DNA from: Aestuariibaculum lutulentum
Lineage (GTDB): Bacteria > Bacteroidota > Bacteroidia > Flavobacteriales > Flavobacteriaceae
Assembly (NCBI RefSeq): GCF_032926325.1
Contig: NZ_CP136709.1
Span: forward strand, 3,380,501-3,444,500
Direction: 5' to 3'
Length of the DNA stretch: 64,000 nt
This document shows positions 26,536-34,039 of this stretch, one piece after another (positions within the stretch are counted from its first letter, which is position 1; the number at the start of each line of letters is the position of its first letter). Made by a program: the position numbers and the translations under genes. A model generated the notes under the pieces. The model did no database searches, had not been told where the DNA came from, and saw only the letters and a list, made by a program, of their open reading frames with translations.

Positions 26536-28641
26536 TTAGTTTTCTAATGTTTCCTGTACATCTAATTCAGCTATTGAAAAAATATGCTTGTCATCAATCC
26601 CTGATTTTGCAACAAATTTTATGTATCGAGCCTTTACACTATTAAATGTTTTTACTTGCTCCACCGGATTATTCTTAATGTTGGAAAACTCTCCCTCAGA
26701 TTGTTTTACCCAGAGTTTATTATCTGTGCTTGTATAAAACTCGTATTGAGAAATTAAATTTAAATCATGCCCCAACTGCTTAGGAAAATAAGAAAACCCT
26801 TTAATCCTTATAGTCTCTTTCATATCAATTACAATTTCTTGTGGGTTATCTGGATTGTTTTCTCCAAAAGTCCAAAATGTATTGCTATCACCATCAATAG
26901 TTCTGTCTGCAGATTTAAAATCCTTTGCTGAACTGGAAATCACTTTCCATTTTCCTTTAACCTTTCCATAATTTACAGTTTTCACCTTACTACTTACACC
27001 TTCTTCTTCATTATAAGACATAACTTTTAATGTAACCGCCTGTGGCGCTTTAATGGATTTTGAATAAAGTTGACTATCCACTGTTGGCTCCGTTCCGTCC
27101 AGGGTATAGTAAATTATATTATCGCCTTCAGCTTCAATTGTTATCTCTCCTGATTTATCACGCGTAACTTTAGGCATGGTTACTAAAGTTGGTGCGTTAT
27201 ATGCTTTAATGGCAGAAATAACTAAACTTGATTTAGACTCTGTAAAATTTACCCTAAGAGCTTCTGCTGTCACTCTTGGTAAACGCAAGATTCTTTTGTA
27301 ACCAATAGTCGTTTCGCTTGCTATAGTTTGCCACTTGCCGTTTACTTTAACTTCAACATTAAATGCTTTTACTCGCTGACCTAACTTAATATACTCCTGT
27401 AATTCTAATCGATTTAATTTCGTTGGTTTTTCAAATTCAAATAGAACTGAAGCTGTGCTTATACTATCATCAGTAGCCCAATAGGTTTCTTTATTATCAT
27501 CTACTAAGTTGTCTGTGGAATATGTTTCGCTATTACCTCGAATATTATCAGCTGAAACTTTACTGTTCGCTAAAAGTTCTTCTTTGAAATCTGCTTTAAT
27601 TACCGCGGTAAGTTCCTTTAATCTGGCTATGTCATTTTCATTAACAAGTCCGCGCTTATCTACTGGAAGATTAAGTAACAGATTTGCATTTCTTCCAATC
27701 GACTCGTAATAGATATCCACCATTTCTTCTAGTGGTCTGACTTTATCGTCTTCAGATTCATGATAAAACCACCCCGAACGAATTGATACATCGGCTTCTC
27801 CTGGTACCCATTTTTCACCGTCTTCATGGCCATTCATAAATTCGGAATAATGGACTTTACCCGCTAACTCATCTTTTTGTCGTAATAAACACCAATTGGT
27901 TTTTCCTGCTCTTCCTCTTTCATTCCCTATCCAACGTGCTTCTGATGGCCCAATACCCCAAACCAAAGTGTTGGGAGAAATATCGTAAATCATTTTATAG
28001 GTTTCATCCCAGTCGTAATACTCTAAAGTATTTATTTTTCTTGTTTCATTAGCTCCTCCGTAATAACCATCACCACCATTAGCTCCATCAAACCACATCT
28101 CGAAAACATCACCGTAATTGGTTAACAATTCCTTTAACTGATTTCTGAAATATGTGATATACTCTTCTTTTCCGTAACCTGGGTGATTCCTATCCCATGG
28201 CGATAAATAGATACCTAGTTTTAAACCATATTCCTTACAAGCTTCAGCCAACTCTTTAACTACATCGCCTTTACCATCTTTCCATGGTGAATTTTTAACA
28301 GAACGCTCTGTGTATTCTGATGGCCACAAACAAAATCCGTCGTGATGCTTTGCTGTTATGATAATCCCTTTCATACCCGCTTCCTTTGCTACTCTAGCCC
28401 ATTGTTTGGCATCCAATTCTGTTGGATTAAATAATTCAGGAGATTCATCTCCGTAACCCCATTCTTTATTAGTAAAGGTGTTTAAAGAAAAATGGACGAA
28501 GGCGTAAAACTCCATTTCATGCCATTTCAATTGTTTTTCAGAAGGTGTTGGACCATATGCTTTTGGCTGCGCAACTGCGTCTTTACAACTGTATAGTTGA
28601 AAAAATACTAGCATAATAATCAATAAGCCTTTGTAATTCAT
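26536..28641 (-). CDS. GH29 alpha-L-fucosidase with binding modules
   Basis: A 701-residue modular fucosidase with a lipoprotein-type signal (FFQLYSC). The GH29 barrel covers about 30-340, with FYAFVHFSLNTFTNKEWG, GIIITAKHHDGFCLWPS and FEMWFDGANGGDGYYGG; Asp185 is the expected nucleophile. Then come an F5/8 type C (discoidin) module (about 360-470), a small chitobiase-like module with IIYYTLDGTEPTVDSQLY (about 480-550) and a second discoidin module (about 560-695). This is the GH29-B layout, whose members prefer branched alpha-1,3/1,4-fucose such as Lewis structures. It lies 30 bases after the Asp-box protein gene in the same direction and would supply fucose for the FucP permease encoded divergently. 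Confidence 0.92.
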   Translation of the reverse strand: MNYKGLLIIMLVFFQLYSCKDAVAQPKAYGPTPSEKQLKWHEMEFYAFVHFSLNTFTNKEWGYGDESPELFNPTELDAKQWARVAKEAGMKGIIITAKHHDGFCLWPSEYTERSVKNSPWKDGKGDVVKELAEACKEYGLKLGIYLSPWDRNHPGYGKEEYITYFRNQLKELLTNYGDVFEMWFDGANGGDGYYGGANETRKINTLEYYDWDETYKMIYDISPNTLVWGIGPSEARWIGNERGRAGKTNWCLLRQKDELAGKVHYSEFMNGHEDGEKWVPGEADVSIRSGWFYHESEDDKVRPLEEMVDIYYESIGRNANLLLNLPVDKRGLVNENDIARLKELTAVIKADFKEELLANSKVSADNIRGNSETYSTDNLVDDNKETYWATDDSISTASVLFEFEKPTKLNRLELQEYIKLGQRVKAFNVEVKVNGKWQTIASETTIGYKRILRLPRVTAEALRVNFTESKSSLVISAIKAYNAPTLVTMPKVTRDKSGEITIEAEGDNIIYYTLDGTEPTVDSQLYSKSIKAPQAVTLKVMSYNEEEGVSSKVKTVNYGKVKGKWKVISSSAKDFKSADRTIDGDSNTFWTFGENNPDNPQEIVIDMKETIRIKGFSYFPKQLGHDLNLISQYEFYTSTDNKLWVKQSEGEFSNIKNNPVEQVKTFNSVKARYIKFVAKSGIDDKHIFSIAELDVQETLEN

Positions 28642-28671
28642 TATTTAAGTTTTTAGTTATATTTTGTAAGA

Positions 28672-30570
28672 TTATTCCAATTCGGATGAGATGAACACAT
28701 CGTCAATTAAATACATAGATTTATTTTGTTTCTCATCTGCATTTTCAAGCGGAGGATATTTCACTTCGTTAGGTGTTTCTCTATTAGGAATGTCTCTATA
28801 TGCTCCAGTTCTAAAAGATATTCTTTCTACAGATTTAACCGCCATAACAGTGGAAGCTTCCGTTAAAATCTGTTCCTCATTAACAAACAACGAATAGCTT
28901 CCTAATCCAGCCGTGTTCATCACTATTTTTATATTGTACCATTTCCTTAGGTCCAACTTCAATATAGACTTCATGTTAGAGCCTTTAGAAGCATTTAAAA
29001 CTCCGTTTTTATCTATAGATATTTGAACCGGTCGATTGCCATATCGATCTGTAATATCAATATCAAACTGTGTCGTGTCAACACTTTCCAATTTCAGTTT
29101 AAAACTTGCGCTTACCTGAGTTCCTTCTTTAAAAACCCGAATAGCACGACTATAATCGTAATAATCTTCATCAATCAGTAGTAAGCATTGATTACCACTA
29201 TTTTCCTTCACCAAACTTACCTGAGCCCATTTTGGTGAATATGTATTCCAATCTATAATGTGCCCTCCCTCTTTCATATTTTCAAAATCATCATGGATGT
29301 CTTCTTCTACTACATATTTAACAGGAACTGGTATACGAGACATCCAAATATCCTCCTTGTTCATACTATAAGTCATCCACATGTCATCGCCAGGTGGATT
29401 TCCATTTCCTTCTGTAATTCCACGCATATAGCACGGTCCGAAATCCTTCCATCTGCCAAAAAAACGACGCGGTGGCACTTCGCCCTGCACTAACAATAAG
29501 TTATCATAAACAATTCCATCATCACTGGTTGCCAAAGCCATCGGGAAACGATATTGTGTTTGGTCTATAGGATTATAAGACATCGCATATTTTCCGTCAT
29601 CAGTTTGCTGCCCCCATACTTTTCCTCCAGACATAATTAAGGTTTTTGCCTTAACGGGATTTGAAAAAGTTTCTCCCTCATCATCAGACAAGGCTACATA
29701 AGACTTTTTCCATAGCCCTACAACCTTACCATCTTTTCTATGATACCATGAAAACGCTTGCTCCCCTTTGTTAAATGAATAAAAACCATCATCACCATTA
29801 TCTTCTTCAAACCATTGCAAGGTTTGTAACTTATTGCTAAGTAGTGCCTCACAAGCCTTAATAAAACCTTTGTCTTTAGAGGTTTTATAAAATGGATAAG
29901 ACGTATTGGTTTCATTCCATTTTGTCTGACTATCATAACGAATGAAATAAATTGGTCCGAAGCTACCGTCTTTATATATTTCTCTAACAACCCTACCAAT
30001 CCCATTTTCTCTAAACGGATTTTCGGAATGCCCATAAAAAGCGAGGGTTAAAAACCGTCCGTTTGGCGCCACATAAAAACCCATACGCTGATGCATCATA
30101 TACCCAGTTGCTCCTTCTTGCAATGCCACACCTTCAGGCGCTTGATATGGTGGAAAAATAACTTGAGGAAAACTCCATTCTTTTCCATTCTTCGATGTTA
30201 TTAATAGTGTTTGAACCGGAGGAACATGTTCATCTGATTCTCCACTTAAATATTGCTGAAAAAACTGCCCATTCCAATACGCTAAATTTGAAGCGTGATT
30301 ATAGGTCCATCCAAAACCATCACTCCATTCAGGATGCGTTCTGTTCGCTCTCATGGTTTGAATATTTTCTACGCCAATAGCATATCGTAAACCGCCTTCA
30401 TGTGTAAAACGATCTATATGTATCCCTCCAACATAACGAACAGGTTCATAGACACTTCCCGTTTGACCAAATACAACTTGAAATCCTCCAAAAAACACCC
30501 CAACTACTAGGATTACTGCTTTAAAACGTTTAAAACAATTAGGGCGAGTGATTTTTATTTTAGTGTTCAT
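28672..30570 (-). CDS. Asp-box (sialidase-fold) secreted protein, unclassified
   Basis: A 632-residue exported protein (signal ending VVFGQ) with a six-bladed propeller fold indicated by Asp-box repeats: TSKNGKEWSFP, LSDDEGETFSNP and TSDDGIVYDN. An arginine-rich start (PVRYVGGIHIDRFTHEGG) and MRGITEGNGNPPGDDMWMTYS may shape the active site. The last 200 residues form a LamG-like sandwich with a DDVFISSELE end. It could be an exo-sialidase acting before the fucosidase and mannosidases, but the classic arginine triad and the FRIP motif of GH33 are not obvious. I therefore leave it as a putative hydrolase of the sialidase superfamily. It is transcribed with the GH29 gene downstream and divergently from fucP. 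Confidence 0.7.
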   Translation of the reverse strand: MNTKIKITRPNCFKRFKAVILVVGVFFGGFQVVFGQTGSVYEPVRYVGGIHIDRFTHEGGLRYAIGVENIQTMRANRTHPEWSDGFGWTYNHASNLAYWNGQFFQQYLSGESDEHVPPVQTLLITSKNGKEWSFPQVIFPPYQAPEGVALQEGATGYMMHQRMGFYVAPNGRFLTLAFYGHSENPFRENGIGRVVREIYKDGSFGPIYFIRYDSQTKWNETNTSYPFYKTSKDKGFIKACEALLSNKLQTLQWFEEDNGDDGFYSFNKGEQAFSWYHRKDGKVVGLWKKSYVALSDDEGETFSNPVKAKTLIMSGGKVWGQQTDDGKYAMSYNPIDQTQYRFPMALATSDDGIVYDNLLLVQGEVPPRRFFGRWKDFGPCYMRGITEGNGNPPGDDMWMTYSMNKEDIWMSRIPVPVKYVVEEDIHDDFENMKEGGHIIDWNTYSPKWAQVSLVKENSGNQCLLLIDEDYYDYSRAIRVFKEGTQVSASFKLKLESVDTTQFDIDITDRYGNRPVQISIDKNGVLNASKGSNMKSILKLDLRKWYNIKIVMNTAGLGSYSLFVNEEQILTEASTVMAVKSVERISFRTGAYRDIPNRETPNEVKYPPLENADEKQNKSMYLIDDVFISSELE

Positions 30571-30630
30571 TTTTAAAACCTTGTGTTATCGGATTAAACA
30601 AGATTAACATAAATAGCTCACGCTCTGCAC

Positions 30631-30720
30631 TTTTTTCGACGAATGCGTCTTTAAAAGTCCTATTTGAAATATTATTCTTTATAACATTTAGATAATTAAA
30701 AGTAGCGCTCGTCGAAAAAA
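30631..30720. promoter_or_regulatory. Twin 12-base operator-like elements between the Asp-box gene and fucP
   Basis: The 12-mer TCGTCGAAAAAA occurs at 30709-30720 on the plus strand and, as its exact complement, at 30631-30642. Each copy points toward one of the two divergent genes, centred about 66 and 70 bases before the respective start codons. The rest of the spacer is AT-rich with no other clear repeat. A shared regulator or upstream promoter element is the simplest reading. Confidence 0.5.
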
Positions 30721-30784
30721 TATTTATTATTGTCAACAAAACAATTATTTTTCCTTCAATTAAAAACTAAACTAAATATTAAAC

Positions 30785-32089
30785 ATGAGTGAAATTAAAC
30801 ACGTTCCTGTGGTTGAGAAAAAAATGCTCGTACCATTTATTCTAGTCACTTCCCTTTTTGCTTTATGGGGTTTTGCAAATGCCGTAACCGACCCCATGGT
30901 GCAAGCTTTCAAAAAAGTATTAGAACTATCTAACTCGCAAGCCGCCTGGGTTCAAATGGCATTTTACGGTGGTTATTTTTGTATGGCGCTTCCAGCGGCC
31001 ATTTTTATGAGAAAGTTCTCTTATAAAGTTGGAATTTTAATTGGATTGGCTCTTTATGCGACCGGCGCTTTATTATTTTATCCAGCTGCAATTACCGAAA
31101 AGTTTTGGTTTTTCTGTTTGGGTCTTTATATTTTAACCTTCGGATTAGCCTTTTTAGAAACCGCAGCCAACCCTTATGCCTTAGCTATGGGCGCTAAAGA
31201 AACAGCTACACAACGTTTGAATCTTGCACAGGCCTTCAATCCTGTTGGATTAATTATTGGGTTATTAGTCGCTCAACAATTCGTGTTAAAAAATTTACAA
31301 TCAGATGACATTGCTGACTTTAGTGTTTTAGATGAAGCTTCTAAACTATTAATAAGAACCTCAGATTTAATGGTGATTCGCAACCCTTATGTGGTTTTAG
31401 GTTTAGTTATTTCTGCTGTATTCGTGTTATTTTTAGTTAGTAAAATGCCACAATCAAAAGATGAGGGAAATACTCCAAAAATTGGAGAAACCTTTGGGAT
31501 TTTGGCTAAAAACAAAAAATACATTCTAGGAGTTTTAGCTCAAATTTTATATGTAGGTGCTCAGATTATGTGCTGGACCTATATTTATCAATATGCGGAG
31601 GCTATTGGTGTCGATAGCGTCACAGCCGGATATTATCAGATGGCAGCATTTATACTGTTTACTGTTGGAAGAGCTGTTGGAACATACATGTTACGTTTTG
31701 TTAGCTCTGGTAAACTTTTAATGTCTTTTGCCTTATTGGCCGCTTTATGTGTTTTAGGAGCAATTGTTATAAAAGGTTCTGTTGGACTTTATTTCCTTGT
31801 TATGATTTCATTTTTTATGTCTTTAATGTTCCCTACAATTTACGGAATTGCATTAGGTGATTTAACCGAGGAAGAATCAAAAATTGGGTCAGCGGGACTA
31901 GTTATGGCTATTGTAGGTGGTGCTTTATTACCAAAACTTCAAGGTGATATTATTGATCTTGGCGGACATGGTGTTGCCGACACAACAGTTTTAGGCGTTT
32001 CAGAAATCAACTTTTCGTTTGTCTTACCGCTTATTTGCTTTTGTTTTATAGCCTGGTATGGTGCTCATGTTTATAAAAAGCATGAATAA
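30785..32089 (+). CDS. fucP: FucP-type L-fucose:proton symporter (MFS)
   Basis: A 434-residue inner membrane permease with 12 predicted helices, of the FucP branch of the major facilitator superfamily. Family signatures are FILVTSLFALWGFANAVTDPMVQAFKKV at the N terminus, AFYGGYFCMALPAAIFMRKFSYKVGI, GLAFLETAANPYALAMG with RLNLAQAFNPVG, and IMCWTYIYQYAEAIG in the second half. FucP relatives carry fucose, glucose/galactose or GlcNAc. Fucose is favoured here because three GH29 genes lie nearby, but GlcNAc (NagP-like) is possible. The start ATG at 30785 is the only reasonable one. The gene is divergent from the Asp-box/GH29 pair and ends in a bidirectional terminator. Confidence 0.88.
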   Translation: MSEIKHVPVVEKKMLVPFILVTSLFALWGFANAVTDPMVQAFKKVLELSNSQAAWVQMAFYGGYFCMALPAAIFMRKFSYKVGILIGLALYATGALLFYPAAITEKFWFFCLGLYILTFGLAFLETAANPYALAMGAKETATQRLNLAQAFNPVGLIIGLLVAQQFVLKNLQSDDIADFSVLDEASKLLIRTSDLMVIRNPYVVLGLVISAVFVLFLVSKMPQSKDEGNTPKIGETFGILAKNKKYILGVLAQILYVGAQIMCWTYIYQYAEAIGVDSVTAGYYQMAAFILFTVGRAVGTYMLRFVSSGKLLMSFALLAALCVLGAIVIKGSVGLYFLVMISFFMSLMFPTIYGIALGDLTEEESKIGSAGLVMAIVGGALLPKLQGDIIDLGGHGVADTTVLGVSEINFSFVLPLICFCFIAWYGAHVYKKHE

Positions 32090-32105
32090 ATAATATTCTT
32101 TTAAA

Positions 32106-32139
32106 AAAAAGCCTGATAACAGTATCAGGCTTTTTTTAT
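32106..32139. terminator. Bidirectional terminator between fucP and the L,D-transpeptidase gene
   Basis: A perfect 15-base stem (aaaaaaagcctgata with its complement) and a short loop, flanked by A and T runs so that it works in both directions. It separates the two convergent genes and marks the boundary between the glycan locus and the stress island. Confidence 0.9.
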
Positions 32140-33041
32140 TGATACCCATAAATATCTTTTAAAATTACAATATCTCCATTCTCATTAAGAACCCTCAAAT
32201 CATATCTAATTGTTACTTTAGCATTGACAGGTGCATAATAATAAATCACCCAGGCATCAGCCTCTTTAGTACCGATACATCCATTAGAATATGCTTTCCC
32301 TAAAGTCTCAGGATTGGTCGTCGGATGAATCATTTGTCCGTATCTAATACCATTTAGCTCGGTTTCTATAAACGGAATTTGTGGAACCAAAGTGATTTTT
32401 TTATCATCTCGTCTGGTTACAGTATAATCATGATTATTAGCAGGATTTGCATATCTCGGATCTTTATTATAACCTACAATACTTCCCGTTCCGGTTTTAG
32501 TTCTTAAATCCTCCTCCCTGCCAGACATCTCAAGAAACTTCTTTTCATTTCGTCCTACCCGAATAGGAAACTCATACATCTTAACAGCATCGTGAAAAAT
32601 ACGAAGTTTAAATTCAGGGATATTGATATCTATTTGAGTGTGATTAAATACATTATTAAGGGAATCTGCCGAATGTGAATCAGGTAGCCTAATTCTATTT
32701 CCTTTTGGAATTACAATCATCTTTTTTTGATTGTACACAAAGGAATCTCTAGCTTTCATTCGGTAATAATCGGTATTTTGAAGTGTATCAATAATCCAAG
32801 GATTATTTCTAACCAAAAGATGCTCTGTTAAAGTATAAGATGTTATGGAATCATATACTGTGACAAGAGAATCCATAAATTGAAAATAATTCTCAACCAG
32901 AATATTTCGATCTACCTGAATATATTCGGGGTAAATTTGCTCTTTATCTCTTGAATAAACCTTTGTATTCTGAGCTAATAGTGAATTCGATAAAAGCCAA
33001 GTAAAAACAATCAAAAATGCTTTAAAAAGTTTCATATCCAT
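32136..33041 (-). CDS. L,D-transpeptidase (YkuD domain), exported
   Basis: A 301-residue protein with a signal peptide ending near LLAQ and a C-terminal YkuD catalytic domain (about 145-285). The active site reads MIHPTTNPETLGKAYSNGCIGTKEADAW, with Cys255 as nucleophile and an upstream His. The usual SHGCxR consensus is altered to SNGCIG, so the catalytic Cys is kept but the neighbouring His and Arg are replaced. Family members crosslink peptidoglycan at mDAP-mDAP or attach proteins to it. The gene follows the CBS gene by 16 bases and should be cotranscribed from the FNR-like promoter at 33.5 kb. That suggests wall remodelling under the same stress signal. ATG at 33035 is an alternative start. 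Confidence 0.85.
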   Translation of the reverse strand: MDMKLFKAFLIVFTWLLSNSLLAQNTKVYSRDKEQIYPEYIQVDRNILVENYFQFMDSLVTVYDSITSYTLTEHLLVRNNPWIIDTLQNTDYYRMKARDSFVYNQKKMIVIPKGNRIRLPDSHSADSLNNVFNHTQIDINIPEFKLRIFHDAVKMYEFPIRVGRNEKKFLEMSGREEDLRTKTGTGSIVGYNKDPRYANPANNHDYTVTRRDDKKITLVPQIPFIETELNGIRYGQMIHPTTNPETLGKAYSNGCIGTKEADAWVIYYYAPVNAKVTIRYDLRVLNENGDIVILKDIYGYQ

Positions 33042-33057
33042 TGATACTTTAAATCTT

Positions 33058-33465
33058 TTACACGGCTTTCTTAAGGTAATAATTTATAATATCGGCAGTT
33101 GAAACAATTCCTACCAGCTTATCGTCTTCTAAAACAGGTACGGCATGATAATATGCTTTAGAGAATACTTTTGCAGCATCTTCAACACTCGCACTGGTAG
33201 TTAAATAAAAAGGCTTAGCAGTCATGATATCTTTCACCTCCAAGGTTTTATAAACCTCATGATTATCTTTCAATCCGGCTCCTGCGATGTTGTACATAAA
33301 GTCCACCAAACTAACCATACCCACCAGTTTATCATTTTCCAAAACCGGAATGTGATGATGCCATTTTTCTTTTTCGTAAATGTGTTTTACATCTAAAAGC
33401 TTTTGATGCGGTGATACCGTTACCACATCTCTAGTCATTACTAATACAATTGAATTGGTTTTCAT
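33058..33465 (-). CDS. Two-CBS-domain protein
   Basis: A 135-residue cytoplasmic protein made almost entirely of a CBS pair: VLVMTRDVVTVSPHQKLLDVKHIYEKEKWHHHIPVLENDKLVGMVSLVDF, then VKDIMTAKPFYLTTSASVEDAAKVF with HAVPVLEDDKLVGIVSTADIINY. Such stand-alone pairs bind adenine nucleotides and act as energy sensors. The start is placed at ATG 33465, not the longer 33492. The predicted -7 element (33494-33501) implies transcription starting near 33489, so the upstream codons would not be transcribed. The L,D-transpeptidase gene lies downstream in the same operon. Confidence 0.88.
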   Translation of the reverse strand: MKTNSIVLVMTRDVVTVSPHQKLLDVKHIYEKEKWHHHIPVLENDKLVGMVSLVDFMYNIAGAGLKDNHEVYKTLEVKDIMTAKPFYLTTSASVEDAAKVFSKAYYHAVPVLEDDKLVGIVSTADIINYYLKKAV

Positions 33466-33493
33466 GGCGCAATTATTTAGTTTATCCAACACT

Positions 33494-33567
33494 TAAAGTT
33501 AGAACTTAAAGCGCTTTTCTCACATGATATATATCATGTTAAAAAACCATAATTGTTAATACATTTA
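33494..33567. promoter_or_regulatory. FNR-like box 1 with -7 elements on both sides
   Basis: The palindrome TGATATATATCA (33525-33536) lies within an 18-base perfect palindrome (33522-33539). On the minus strand a -7-like TAACTTTA begins at 33501; on the plus strand TACATTTA begins at 33560. Both are exactly 29.5 bases from the box centre, as at the other boxes. The box is placed to activate the CBS/transpeptidase operon and possibly the divergent coiled-coil/ABC1 operon. The plus-strand leader would be unusually long (about 95 bases), so that direction is less sure. Confidence 0.75.
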
Positions 33568-33666
33568 ATACAAGTATAAGTTAAGTGTAGTCTTACATAC
33601 AAAAGATTAACAACAACTAAAACAGCACATTTTCTTCTGTAAATATGATCAATAAAAAATATAGTT

Positions 33667-34035
33667 ATGAAAACTAAAACCATCATAGAATTACTCACTT
33701 TAAGTTCTAGTTTATATGTTTTGGCCAGAGACACTAAATTTTTAGAAAAACTAAATGAGTATTCCGAAAAAGGAAAAGATAACATCAACAAAGCAATGGC
33801 CGAATCTCAGTTAGATGAAAATGGAAATGAACTGGAATTTATGGATAAGATTTTTTTAAAAACCCATGAACTCAAAGAAGAATTAGATACTAAAATTGAA
33901 GAACTGGTGGCTAAGTTTTATAAAAAAATAAATGTAGCTCACTTAGATGAAATCAAAGCCCTAAATGAAAAAATTGAAAAGCTGGACACAGCTGTTGCGC
34001 TTTTGGAGGCCAGATTGAACAAAATGGAAGCTTAA
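33667..34035 (+). CDS. Small coiled-coil protein, unknown function
   Basis: A 122-residue protein. It starts with a short hydrophobic segment (IIELLTLSSSLYVLA), and most of the rest is charged helix with heptad character (ELKEELDTKIEELVAKFYKKINV and ALNEKIEKLDTAVALLEARLNKMEA). The overall look is phasin-like, but no family signature is definite. The stop is 4 bases before the ABC1 kinase gene, so the two are cotranscribed. The frame, codon use and close spacing support a real gene. It may bind membranes or lipid granules. That role is an inference from the helix type and the neighbour. Confidence 0.75.
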   Translation: MKTKTIIELLTLSSSLYVLARDTKFLEKLNEYSEKGKDNINKAMAESQLDENGNELEFMDKIFLKTHELKEELDTKIEELVAKFYKKINVAHLDEIKALNEKIEKLDTAVALLEARLNKMEA

Positions 34036-34039
34036 TACC

